Source: Lachnospiraceae bacterium
GTDB lineage: Bacteria; Bacillota; Clostridia; Lachnospirales; Lachnospiraceae
Direction: 5' to 3'
DNA: 61,377 nt
Assembly: GCA_910575605.1 (NCBI GenBank)
Contig: CAJTEW010000019.1
Coordinates: forward strand, 1 to 61,377
Of this stretch, positions 47,542-55,631 are shown piece after piece (within the stretch, counting starts at the first letter, position 1; each line of letters starts with the position of its first letter). Under the pieces are notes generated by a model. It was not told where the DNA came from. It made no database searches and worked only from the letters and a program-made list of their open reading frames with translations. The translations under genes were made by a program, and so were the position numbers.

Positions 47542-48252
47542 TTGGCTAGGCCTGTAAAAAAGACACCAGAGGAATGGAGAAAAGAAATCTTAAATGCTGC
47601 CCAAAACTTATTTATTTCTAAAGGATATGAGGAAACTTCAATTTCCGATATTATGGATATGGTAGGCGGGGCAAAAGGAATGTTTTACCGTTGTTTCCAA
47701 AGCAAAGAGGAAGTGATGTACGCGTTAGGTAATCAAATGTTTTTCGAGAATAACCCGTTTGAAGCAGTCAAAGGGAGGGATGACTTGAACAGTCTGCAAA
47801 AAATCAGGTTATTGCTTACACTGAATCAGTCGGACACTGAACGAAACCAGATAAATATGCAGGCAGTCTTGATTTTGAAAGACCCCCATATTTTAGCGGC
47901 GGCGATTAGAGAAAACAGACGTGTATTAACTCCCTTGTGGTTGGAACTGTTGGAGGAGGGAAAAAAGGACGGTTCTATTAAGACGGAATACACAAAGGAG
48001 CTTTCCGAGCTTTTGCCGATTATCAATTTCTGGCTCATGCCTTCGGTATTCTCCGCCACTGAGGAAGAACTACTTCATAAATACCGTTTTATAATAGAGA
48101 TTTTAGACCATATTGGACTGCCGCTTTATGACGATGATACGATGTCCTTTACGGAAAAATTTATCACTGATATTACGGAAACACCCTGCGGGTATACCCT
48201 TGTGCCAGAGAAAGCCGACAATAATAATGTAAAAGGAGGCAATGAGCTATGA
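47542..48252 (+). CDS. TetR/AcrR family transcriptional regulator
   Basis: A 236-aa repressor. The N-terminal TetR HTH (about residues 12-60) includes FISKGYEETSISDIMDMVGG and a typical GMFYRCFQSKEEV second half. The C-terminal ligand domain is divergent. The start is TTG at 47542 behind AAAGGAGGTG. It overlaps the downstream MFS gene by 4 nt (ATGA) and is preceded by a perfect palindrome, so it likely represses both genes until an exported compound binds. Confidence 0.9.
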   Translation: MARPVKKTPEEWRKEILNAAQNLFISKGYEETSISDIMDMVGGAKGMFYRCFQSKEEVMYALGNQMFFENNPFEAVKGRDDLNSLQKIRLLLTLNQSDTERNQINMQAVLILKDPHILAAAIRENRRVLTPLWLELLEEGKKDGSIKTEYTKELSELLPIINFWLMPSVFSATEEELLHKYRFIIEILDHIGLPLYDDDTMSFTEKFITDITETPCGYTLVPEKADNNNVKGGNEL

Positions 48253-49487
48253 CGGAAAAATTATTTACGAAAAATTTTACGCTCCTTATTTTGGGGCAGC
48301 TAACCTCATTGTTTGGAAATTTTATATTGAAACTGTCACTGTCCATGTATGTACTGGAAACGACTGGTTCAGCAGCCATATTTGCAGGGATATTGTCTGC
48401 TGCTACAATCCCGACCATTCTTTTTTCACCGCTTGGTGGCATCTTGGCAGACAGAGCAGATAGACGAAATATTATGGTAGCGTTAGACGCATTGACTGGC
48501 GCAGCGGTTTTGTGTGCGGCACTATTCCTGTCGGAAAGTAATGCCGTTGCCGTAATTAGTGCGTTGCTTATCATACTTTCTATTTTTGGTGCATTTGAAA
48601 CGCCTACTGTTCAAGCGTGTATTCCTACGATGCTGCAAGGCGACAATATTATGAAAGGAAATGCCGTTGTAAATCAAGCCGCGTCATTGTCATATCTAAT
48701 TGCCCCTATGCTGGGCGGTGTATTGTATGCCATGCTTGGACTGAAACCTGTAATGTATGCGAGCGTTGTCTGTTTTTTTATTACTGCCCTGTTTGAATGT
48801 TTTATAAAATTGAGTTATCAGCGTACTCAAAATGAAGGCGGCGTGCTTTGGATTGTAAAGCAGGATTTTTTATCAAGTATGCAGTATATTTCAAAAGAAC
48901 AGACGAGTATATCAAAAATGCTGCTCTTAACGGCATTCTCAAGGTTTTTTGTAATGAGCATTACCATAGTCGGGCTTCCCTTTCTTGTGCGGACTGTCCT
49001 TGGGCTTAATGTAAAGTATTATGGGGCTGCGGAAAGTGCGTTAGCAGTTGCAACAATCTTGGGGAGTATTGCGGCAGGAGTTTTAGGAGAGAAGTTGAAA
49101 ATACATAAATTATCTGTCCTGCTTGCAACTCTTGGTATTTTTATTATCCCTGCCGGCATTGTTTTCCTTTTGCCAGTGAACGCTATTGTAAAATATGGTG
49201 TTACGATTGTATCTTTTTTCGGTATGCAGGCTGTTATCAGTATATTTTCTATTTTCGCTGTTTCCCTCATTCAACAGAGAACACCAAATCGTTTAATAGG
49301 AAAAGTGATGGCTTATACATCAACAGTTACTTTGTGCGTCCAGCCCATAGGACAAATCGTGTATGGTTTTCTGTTTGACAGATTTCATAGTGCCGTATAT
49401 TTTGTCTTAATCCCGACTGGTATCATAGTTTGTATTGCAGGTATTTCAGCAAGAAGTTTTTTTAAGAATATGGAAAGGGAACAGTAG
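48249..49487 (+). CDS. MFS transporter (efflux type)
   Basis: A 412-aa major facilitator with 12 predicted transmembrane helices. The loop 2-3 motif GGILADRADRRN near residues 67-78 is the MFS A motif, seen in the MFS_3/enterobactin- or macrolide-exporter type (Mef-like) carriers. Its coupling to a TetR repressor argues for drug or toxin export; substrate unknown. Confidence 0.85.
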   Translation: MTEKLFTKNFTLLILGQLTSLFGNFILKLSLSMYVLETTGSAAIFAGILSAATIPTILFSPLGGILADRADRRNIMVALDALTGAAVLCAALFLSESNAVAVISALLIILSIFGAFETPTVQACIPTMLQGDNIMKGNAVVNQAASLSYLIAPMLGGVLYAMLGLKPVMYASVVCFFITALFECFIKLSYQRTQNEGGVLWIVKQDFLSSMQYISKEQTSISKMLLLTAFSRFFVMSITIVGLPFLVRTVLGLNVKYYGAAESALAVATILGSIAAGVLGEKLKIHKLSVLLATLGIFIIPAGIVFLLPVNAIVKYGVTIVSFFGMQAVISIFSIFAVSLIQQRTPNRLIGKVMAYTSTVTLCVQPIGQIVYGFLFDRFHSAVYFVLIPTGIIVCIAGISARSFFKNMEREQ

Positions 49488-49498
49488 GAGGCGTCAGC

Positions 49499-49552
49499 AT
49501 GAAGCAGGAAAAATGGTTATTATGTCCTATATGTAGAAATCCGCTGAAATAA
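49499..49552 (+). pseudogene. truncated cysteine-rich KTR-type small protein
   Basis: A 17-codon frame (MKQEKWLLCPICRNPLK) behind a good TAGGAGG site. This is the N-terminal CPxC half of the cysteine-rich KTR zinc-ribbon proteins common on clostridial mobile elements. The second cysteine pair is lost. Confidence 0.6.
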
Positions 49553-49649
49553 GGCGAATTACAGCAACTGCTAATTGCTTTTTGGCACTTTTCATGCTCT
49601 TTATTTTTCTATATGGTTATTTTATAATAGAAAAAAGGAGGGAAGTTTT

Positions 49650-49781
49650 ATGAATACAAATATCATTTCAAAATATTTACAATTACTGCGAAAAAAACAT
49701 AACTACACGCAAGATGAATTAGCAAAAAAATTGGATATATCAAGGCAGGCTGTTTCAAAATGGGAAACGGGGGATTCACTT
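49650..49781 (+). pseudogene. 5' part of an XRE-family regulator interrupted by a mobile element
   Basis: 44 codons encode a complete helix-turn-helix (NYTQDELAKKLDISRQAVSK) and stop making sense after GDSL, exactly where the 7.5-kb element begins. The coding sequence resumes at 57298 (PDLEVLLKISKLYGIT...). AAGGAGGG lies upstream. Joined, the two parts give a normal-looking 160-aa regulator. Confidence 0.85.
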
Positions 49782-49848
49782 AGATAAAGATACCACACCA
49801 TTCCCACGCTGACTTTTGCTCAACCGATACAGCCGGAGGGCTGGATAA

Positions 49849-49900
49849 CAAGAAAAGGCGGTATGCGCCCCGTAGAGGGGTAGCGTACCGCCTTTTCTTG
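49849..49900. terminator. strong hairpin near the left end of the element
   Basis: Perfect 15-bp arms (49849-49863 and 49886-49900) with further pairing inside, and T-rich on the 3' side. Likely a terminator insulating the element from outside transcription. Confidence 0.65.
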
Positions 49901-49935
49901 TGGGGGGTTTCCAAAGGGGGCAACGCCCCCATTTG

Positions 49936-49975
49936 GCACACGACTTTGCGAAGCAAAGTGTAGTGTGTTATACGC
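49936..49975 (+). other. predicted oriT of pMV158/MobV type
   Basis: The segment contains ACTTTG-CGAAG-CAAAGT (49943-49959), followed by TAGTGTG/TTATAC (49961-49973). The inverted repeat plus TAGTGTG/TTA nick block has the same order and spacing as the origin of transfer recognised by the MobM relaxase of pMV158. The predicted nick lies after 49967. The element's own relaxase is MobV type, supporting the call. Confidence 0.75.
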
Positions 49976-50372
49976 TCTGTCGGCGTTGCCGTGAAAATGC
50001 CGTTGCCGCCGGGGAGGGGCGGCAGGAAAACAGGGCTGTGCTTGTGTGGCGTGGAGCCGCAAGCGCAGGTCTGTTTTCATCAGCAGACAGGGCGTATATG
50101 AAAGCCCCCGTCCCTCGTCCTACGCTCCGACTTGTGGACAAAGTGTCCCGAAGTTGTGGCTACACTCCCGGAAAAGTAACAGGACAGCGGGTAACCGTCA
50201 AGGCTGAAATGAACGGGTTTACACCCGGCCTTGACCGCCACCCGCCGTCCCACTGAATGGGTGGACAAGGCGGCCAATCCCTCAAAGTGCTTGTCCGCGC
50301 TCTTTCTGATTTTGAGGTATTCAGTTTTTCAAAATTGAATAATCAAAATAAATTTTTTCGATTGAAAAAATT
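49976..50372. other. non-coding region between oriT and the resistance gene
   Basis: About 400 bp without a supported gene. It contains a 25-bp motif (GGACAAAGTGTCCCGAAGTTG, at about 50138) that recurs at about 53126, and an AT-rich palindrome (about 50340-50372) that is probably the terminator of the resistance gene. Confidence 0.45.
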
Positions 50373-51239
50373 TTATTTGTTATCATCTTCAATGCCATAT
50401 TTTTTCTTTTGCCGAATCACATAATTACTGATTTTTTCATCATATAGTGGATACTGGTAATCCAACTGGCATGCCACTTCTGACGAAACCTCCCGGAACA
50501 ATGCCATACATTGTTCAAAGGATTCCCACATATGGGGATAGGAATCCATATTATAAGTGGACATAAGTCGTTCCCACAATTCCTCTGGGACATATTGCTT
50601 CATAAATTTATAGTTTTTTCCCAAACTGAAATGAAATCCCTGTTTGATACCAATCAGCCAGGAAATCATGCGAAGCAATTCTTTTCGTACTATATCATTC
50701 ATATGGTCAATAGCAAAAAGAATTTCTTTGCGGCATAAGCCCTTTACTACATATGTTGTAGTATTCCAAAATTCATTACAGCAATCGTCAAACATTCTTT
50801 GAGTAGGCTTCTGCAAGTGGTAGTCTATATCCGTTGGTATTGGCGGCTTTACGATACGGTTGTCTTTATCCAACAGTAACTTTACCAGTTTATCCCATGT
50901 AAAATACTCGTCTATCAGTTCCAGCGGCAGCAAAGTTAAATCTATCTTAACATCATCAGTAAACAGCATTAAATATGAAAATCCCTTTTCTACAGCTGGA
51001 AATAATTCCATATCTTCCGGCTTTTGCAGAATCAACCTTTCACCAAATATATCTAGCCATTTATCATCACTTGTGAAGCTGTCCATATCCGTAACAAAAA
51101 AAGTAATATCAAAATCCTGAAAATCATCAGGCGGAATATTTGTATTTGTTCTAGATCCTTCCAAAGTAACCATGCGAATGCGTTTGTCTGTTTTTGCAAA
51201 ATTCAAAACAATATCATAAACTTCCTTTTCTGATCTCAT
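50373..51239 (-). CDS. ant(6): aminoglycoside 6-nucleotidyltransferase ANT(6)
   Basis: A 288-aa member of the ANT(6)-I family (AadE group), which adenylylates streptomycin. The nucleotidyltransferase signature appears as LEGSRTN near residue 26, followed by DFQDFDITFFV (metal-binding aspartates) near 40. VVKGLCRKEILFAIDHMN and LLRMISWLIGIKQGF are family hallmarks. The ATG at 51239 follows GGAGGAG. It faces away from the relaxase and recombinase genes and is the clear selectable cargo. I do not assign the exact allele. Confidence 0.9.
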   Translation of the reverse strand: MRSEKEVYDIVLNFAKTDKRIRMVTLEGSRTNTNIPPDDFQDFDITFFVTDMDSFTSDDKWLDIFGERLILQKPEDMELFPAVEKGFSYLMLFTDDVKIDLTLLPLELIDEYFTWDKLVKLLLDKDNRIVKPPIPTDIDYHLQKPTQRMFDDCCNEFWNTTTYVVKGLCRKEILFAIDHMNDIVRKELLRMISWLIGIKQGFHFSLGKNYKFMKQYVPEELWERLMSTYNMDSYPHMWESFEQCMALFREVSSEVACQLDYQYPLYDEKISNYVIRQKKKYGIEDDNK

Positions 51240-51444
51240 TTTTATCTCCTCCAATTATTGAAATAGGTGTGAAACCATTTTAGGGCTTTCCCGCCTTGAT
51301 TACCCTTTAGCAAAGACGGGCGGGACTGTCAACGGCGGCGCATGAAATGCGCCGTTCATCTTGACCATTGACTGGCTCGGCTGGCTTTGCTATTTATTTT
51401 CTAAACTTTTATGCTTGTAGTTTTCGAGTTTCTTTCAGAATTGT

Positions 51445-52074
51445 TTAAGAATTTTTCAAATAGTATTCATTCAATATATCTGCTAAGGCTTTTGGATTTT
51501 CTTCATTGACAACATGGCCTGTATTCTCAATAATTTTCAATTCTGCGCTTCTAATACTTTGTGATAAGTAATCCGCTGATTTCATATTTGCACTGTCTTT
51601 CTTTCCGCAAAGAATTAAAGTGGGGCACTTAATATTTTTCACCCTATCACTGAAATCTAAATTCTTCATAGTGTCCCCTAAAGCAAATGTGTTCTTTTTA
51701 TCAAATGCCATAGTTTCAAAAATAGATTTTGGTAAAAATCTGAAAATTATATTTTGAAAACTAAATGCTACTTTCGGGACTTTATATGGCGTTCCGATTA
51801 AAACTAATGTTTTCACTTTTTGCGGGAAATCCAAAGCAAAATTCAGAGCCAAAATACCACCTAATGAAAGACCGCATAAATGAATTTGTCCGTCAAATTC
51901 GTTACAATATTTTACAAATGAAGAATATAGATTTTCGTAGCTTGCCTCTTTCCCTTCAAGGATGGAGGATAAATTTGGACATACAATATCTTCGTTGTTT
52001 GTCATGTATGAAATTGTTTTTTCCCAACTTGTTGCTTTGTGTCCTGAGCCGTGAACAAATATTTTTGTTGCCAT
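51445..52074 (-). CDS. alpha/beta hydrolase
   Basis: A 209-aa alpha/beta-hydrolase. The nucleophile elbow is GLSLGG near residue 68, an acidic residue lies in CGKKDSAN near 155, and the catalytic histidine is in GHVVNEEN near 187. An early HGSGHKATSW forms the oxyanion loop. Substrate unknown. It is upstream of ANT(6) on the same strand and thus part of the cargo. AAGGAG precedes the start. A role in drug inactivation is possible but unsupported. Confidence 0.8.
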   Translation of the reverse strand: MATKIFVHGSGHKATSWEKTISYMTNNEDIVCPNLSSILEGKEASYENLYSSFVKYCNEFDGQIHLCGLSLGGILALNFALDFPQKVKTLVLIGTPYKVPKVAFSFQNIIFRFLPKSIFETMAFDKKNTFALGDTMKNLDFSDRVKNIKCPTLILCGKKDSANMKSADYLSQSIRSAELKIIENTGHVVNEENPKALADILNEYYLKNS

Positions 52075-52099
52075 AAGTATCTCCTTTGAATTTTATGTT

Positions 52100-52900
52100 T
52101 TATTTTCCTGCCTGCTCAATCATCTTCTTCGCCAACTGCTGGAACAGGTCGGCAGTTTCTTTGTCCATCGGCGCAAGCTGTCCGATCTGTCCGGCTATCA
52201 TCGCTGTTACATCGTCAATGGAAAGCGGGTTTTGTTTCTGCTCCGCCATAGTGTCCCGCATGGCTTGGAACATAGCGGCGGTCACAGCTTCTCCCGGCTG
52301 TTCCCCGTTGTCAATGTCTTTCTTAATGTCCCGCAGGATAGCAAGGAACACATTTTTGATTTTCTCTATCTCCGCTTCATGTTCCCCCATCTTCTGAGCG
52401 TTCAAAAGCTGTAAATCCTGCTTTGCTTCCGCCCGGTGTTCCGGGTGTTCTTTCATCAGGTCGGACAGGGAAGCCGTTGCCATCTCGATAAGCTGGTTTC
52501 GTGCCATTATCCCCTTTGCCGCCGTGTCCTGAAAATAAATCCGTATCAAATCTATCAGCTTGGGAAAATTCCTGTGTTCCAGTAAGCGATTGAGTATTTG
52601 CACATCAACAGCACCCGTCACAAGCCCCCTCACGGCTCCCTCGGACAAGCCTAATTCAGAAATATCGTAGCTTTTGCGGACGCTCACGGTAGACAAGCCC
52701 AGTATGTAGTCTGTCGATACCTTAAATTCCTTTGCCACACCTATGAGAATATCACTGCTGACCGTTCTCGTTTCGCCGCTGACAATGCGGCTCAACTGGG
52801 AAGCGGAAACGCCTATCTTCTCCGCAAGTTCCTTTTGTGTGATATGGTTTCCGTTGCATAAATCGGAAATCCGCTGTCCGGGTGTTCCGGGTAAAGCCAT
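52100..52900 (-). CDS. XRE-family regulator with long C-terminal region
   Basis: A 266-aa protein with an N-terminal Cro/C1-type helix-turn-helix (about residues 8-62, with ITQKELAEKIGVSASQLSRI). A long helical C-terminus of unknown role follows. The start at 52900 follows GGAGGTG. It is read toward the cargo and likely controls element or cargo functions. Such regulators are common in clostridial mobilizable elements. Confidence 0.8.
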   Translation of the reverse strand: MALPGTPGQRISDLCNGNHITQKELAEKIGVSASQLSRIVSGETRTVSSDILIGVAKEFKVSTDYILGLSTVSVRKSYDISELGLSEGAVRGLVTGAVDVQILNRLLEHRNFPKLIDLIRIYFQDTAAKGIMARNQLIEMATASLSDLMKEHPEHRAEAKQDLQLLNAQKMGEHEAEIEKIKNVFLAILRDIKKDIDNGEQPGEAVTAAMFQAMRDTMAEQKQNPLSIDDVTAMIAGQIGQLAPMDKETADLFQQLAKKMIEQAGK

Positions 52901-53140
52901 AGACACGCACCTCCTCCGCATACTTCCATTATACAGGATGATTGCAAAAATGCAATTTCCAAAGTGTAAACTTCATCAAAATGCAATTCTCGCAAAATTC
53001 CGGGGATTGCATTTTTTTCGTGTAGACTTAGGATAGTTCATCGATGGACAGCACCTTGAAAACAGAATGACCGTCCGAAAAGGAATACCCCGGCTGGGGA
53101 AGCACCGCAAGGAACCGGACTTCGGGACAAAATGTCCCGA

Positions 53141-53214
53141 AGCTGCGGGGAGCGTGCCAAAGCTGGAAATCCTTTCGGGGAAAACGGCAACGGAAAGCAA
53201 AATGGAGGGAACGC
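53141..53214 (+). other. leader region of the mobilization genes
   Basis: The leader before 53215 includes a TTGAAAAC-type motif (about 53053) and a CTTCGGGACA...TGTCCCGAAG palindrome (53118-53140). Together they look like a regulated untranslated region. Confidence 0.35.
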
Positions 53215-53628
53215 ATGAGAAATAACCCCTATAAAGACTTGCCGCCGCTGGAACGCAGGCCGGACGGTTCCCTTTACCGCATGACACCGGCACAGAGGAA
53301 ACAGGCGGCCAGCCTGATACGCCGGGAGTGCTGTTGCTGTGAGGACGGCAACTGCATTGTCCTTGACGATGGGGACACCTGCACCTGCCCGCAGACGGTT
53401 TCTTTCTCGGTCTGCTGTAAGTGGTTCCGCTGGGCGGTCTTGCCGCTGGACGGGACGCTGGAAGCGGAGATTTTCCGGGATAAGGACTTGAAACGCTGTG
53501 TGGTCTGCGGCGGTGTGTTCGTCCCCAAATCCAACCGGGCAAAATACTGCCCCGGCTGTGCCGCCAGAGTTCACAGGCGGCAGAAAACAGAAAGTGAACG
53601 GAAAAGGAGGTCTGCTGTGGACAGTTAG
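53215..53628 (+). CDS. cysteine-rich VLP-type protein
   Basis: A 137-aa protein with three cysteine clusters: RECCCCEDGNC near 38, CTCPQTVSFSVCC near 57, and a zinc ribbon CVVCGGVFVPKSNRAKYCPGC near 95-117. This matches the cysteine-rich VLP proteins of clostridial mobile elements. Function unknown; possibly metal-binding and nucleic-acid related. TGGAGGGAACGC precedes the start. Confidence 0.75.
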   Translation: MRNNPYKDLPPLERRPDGSLYRMTPAQRKQAASLIRRECCCCEDGNCIVLDDGDTCTCPQTVSFSVCCKWFRWAVLPLDGTLEAEIFRDKDLKRCVVCGGVFVPKSNRAKYCPGCAARVHRRQKTESERKRRSAVDS

Positions 53629-53739
53629 GAGCGAAAAAAGCCTTGATTTATCAGGCTTTGCAAGCCCCAAACCGGGGCAGGTGGTATAAAGTATCGCCCG
53701 CCCCGGAAAACGGGCTTCTAACCGTCCACAAAACGCACT

Positions 53740-54135
53740 ATGACAAATACCATCTATATCCATCAGCCGGAAAAGGCGTTCAGCTTCACCCGGCTCCCGA
53801 ATTTCCTCTTTGAAGCCCCCACATTCAAGCCCCTGTCCAACGAGGCAAAGGTTCTGTACGCCTTTATCCTGCGCCGGACAGAGTTGTCCCGCAAGAATGG
53901 GTGGGCGGATGACTGCGGACGGATTTTCCTGTATTACCCCATCTGCGAGGTGGTTGACCTGCTCCACTGTGGGCGGCAGAAAGCGGTGAACACCCTGCGG
54001 GAACTGCAATACGCCGGACTGGTGGAAATCCAGAAGCAGGGCTGTGGAAAACCCAACCGCATTTTCCCAAAATCCTATGAAGCGGTTCCAAACACTGACT
54101 TCAAGAAATCCCGTTCTGGTACGCCGGAGGACTGA
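53740..54135 (+). CDS. RepA N-terminal-type replication initiator, probably frameshifted at its end
   Basis: A 131-aa protein with the RepA_N-type domain (RLPNFLFEAPTFKPLSNEAK and LLHCGRQKAVNTLRELQYAG winged helix). It stops at GTPED. In the +1 frame the typical charged tail of this family seems to continue (ENRTHEVRKPPLLKYENRT), so a frameshift near 54115 is suspected. The element may thus replicate poorly or only use this protein as a regulator. Confidence 0.65.
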   Translation: MTNTIYIHQPEKAFSFTRLPNFLFEAPTFKPLSNEAKVLYAFILRRTELSRKNGWADDCGRIFLYYPICEVVDLLHCGRQKAVNTLRELQYAGLVEIQKQGCGKPNRIFPKSYEAVPNTDFKKSRSGTPED

Positions 54136-54319
54136 AAACCGTACCCATGAAGTACGGAAACCGCCCCTCTTGAAGTACGAAAACCGGACGGTATATAGAA
54201 ATACAAAGATTAAAATGATTTATTTATATCCATTCCATTCCTATCGTATCAGAGATAATTCCGGCGGGATTTTCCCTGTGGAAAACCCCGGATAGGAAAG
54301 GAATGGGGAAAGGAGCAGA

Positions 54320-55264
54320 ATGGCACAACACGCAATTTTGCGGTTTGAGAAGCACAAGGGCAACCCGGCAAGGCCGCTGGAAGCCCATCACGAAAGACAG
54401 AAAGAACAATACGCCAGCAACCCCGACATTGACACAAGCCGGAGTAAATACAACTTCCATATCGTCAAGCCGGAGGGACGCTATTACCACTTCATTCAGA
54501 GCCGTATCGAGCAGGCTGGATGCCGGACGAGGAAAGACAGCACACGGTTTGTCGATACGCTGATAACCGCCAGCCCGGAGTTCTTCAAGGGGAAATCCCC
54601 AAAAGAGATACAGGCGTTCTTCCAAAGGGCGGCAGATTTCCTCATTGGCCGGGTAGGACGGGAAAATATCGTGTCGGCGGTGGTACACATGGACGAGAAA
54701 ACGCCCCACCTGCATTTGACCTTTGTTCCGCTGACAAAGGACAACCGCCTGTGCGCTAAGGAGATTATCGGCAACCGGGCAAACCTGACGAAGTGGCAGG
54801 ACGATTTTCACGCCTATATGGTGGAGAAATATCCCGACTTGGAGCGTGGGGAAAGTGCCAGCAAGACAGGCCGGAAGCATATCCCCACCCGGATTTTCAA
54901 ACAGGCGGTTTCCCTCTCCCGGCAGGCAAGAGCCATTGAAGCCGCCCTTGACGGCATTAACCCGCTGAACGCCGGAAAGAAAAAAGAGGAAGCCCTCTCC
55001 ATGCTGAAAAAGTGGTTCCCGCAGATGGAGAACTTCTCCGGGCAACTGAAAAAGTACAAGGTCACAATCAATGACCTGTTGGCGGAGAATGAGAAGCTGG
55101 AAGCAAGGGCAAAGGCCAGCGAAAAAGGAAAGATGAAAGATACGATGGAACGGGCAAAGCTGAAAAGCGAACTGGACAATTTACAGCGGCTGGTTGACCG
55201 TATCCCGCCGGATATACTGGCGGAACTGAAACGTCAGCAGCGGCACACGGTAAAGGAAAGGTGA
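54320..55264 (+). CDS. MobV-family relaxase
   Basis: A 314-aa Pre/Mob relaxase. The N-terminal metal site reads HMDEKTPHLHLTFVPL near residues 123-138 (HxDExxPHxH), and an upstream catalytic region lies near FRKHKGN-like residues. A coiled-coil C-terminus (about 240-300) is present. It would nick the predicted oriT at 49967 and pilot the strand into a partner's conjugation channel. AAAGGAGC precedes the start. Confidence 0.9.
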   Translation: MAQHAILRFEKHKGNPARPLEAHHERQKEQYASNPDIDTSRSKYNFHIVKPEGRYYHFIQSRIEQAGCRTRKDSTRFVDTLITASPEFFKGKSPKEIQAFFQRAADFLIGRVGRENIVSAVVHMDEKTPHLHLTFVPLTKDNRLCAKEIIGNRANLTKWQDDFHAYMVEKYPDLERGESASKTGRKHIPTRIFKQAVSLSRQARAIEAALDGINPLNAGKKKEEALSMLKKWFPQMENFSGQLKKYKVTINDLLAENEKLEARAKASEKGKMKDTMERAKLKSELDNLQRLVDRIPPDILAELKRQQRHTVKER

Positions 55265-55336
55265 TAGATATAAGCAGAAATTTTCGCCGCCTTTGTGCGG
55301 CATTGTACCTTGAAAACTGAATATGGAGGACACTGG

Positions 55337-55531
55337 ATGGCAAAAAGCGAAAGCGATATTTTCACACCCCGGACAGGGCAGGTCATACAAGCAGAGAACG
55401 GCACGCAGTATTTTGTATGTGGGAACAACCGTATAAAAATCTCCGAACACTTCGCCGCAGGCGGGAAGCCCCTCGGTGATCTGATTGTAGATGTGGTGCG
55501 GCATACCGCAGAAAAAGCCGCTTCAACCTGA
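55337..55531 (+). CDS. small conserved element protein of unknown function
   Basis: A 64-aa protein (DIFTPRTGQVIQAENGTQYF and ISEHFAAGGKPLGDLIVDVV) behind GGAGG. Its place just before the recombinase gene suggests a transposition accessory, like TnpW-type proteins, but the sequence is different. Unrecognised. Confidence 0.55.
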   Translation: MAKSESDIFTPRTGQVIQAENGTQYFVCGNNRIKISEHFAAGGKPLGDLIVDVVRHTAEKAAST

Positions 55532-55631
55532 TAGCCCATCATTGATAACACGCCCACGCTTATGATATAATTGCCATAGAGCAAAAGTATTGTAAGCGTG
55601 GGTTGTTTCTTTAGAAGGAGGATTTTTAACG

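Noticed and set aside
53038-54009. 323-codon minus-strand frame
   Set aside because: Antisense to the cysteine-rich VLP and RepA-type genes, whose domains are recognisable; low-complexity proline/phenylalanine-rich product.
54136-54319. oriT directly upstream of the relaxase gene
   Set aside because: Two direct GAAGTACG repeats are present, but no TAGTGTG/TTA-type nick block; the segment at 49936-49975 fits far better.
54224-55045. 273-codon minus-strand frame
   Set aside because: Antisense to the MobV relaxase, which has an intact metal-binding motif.
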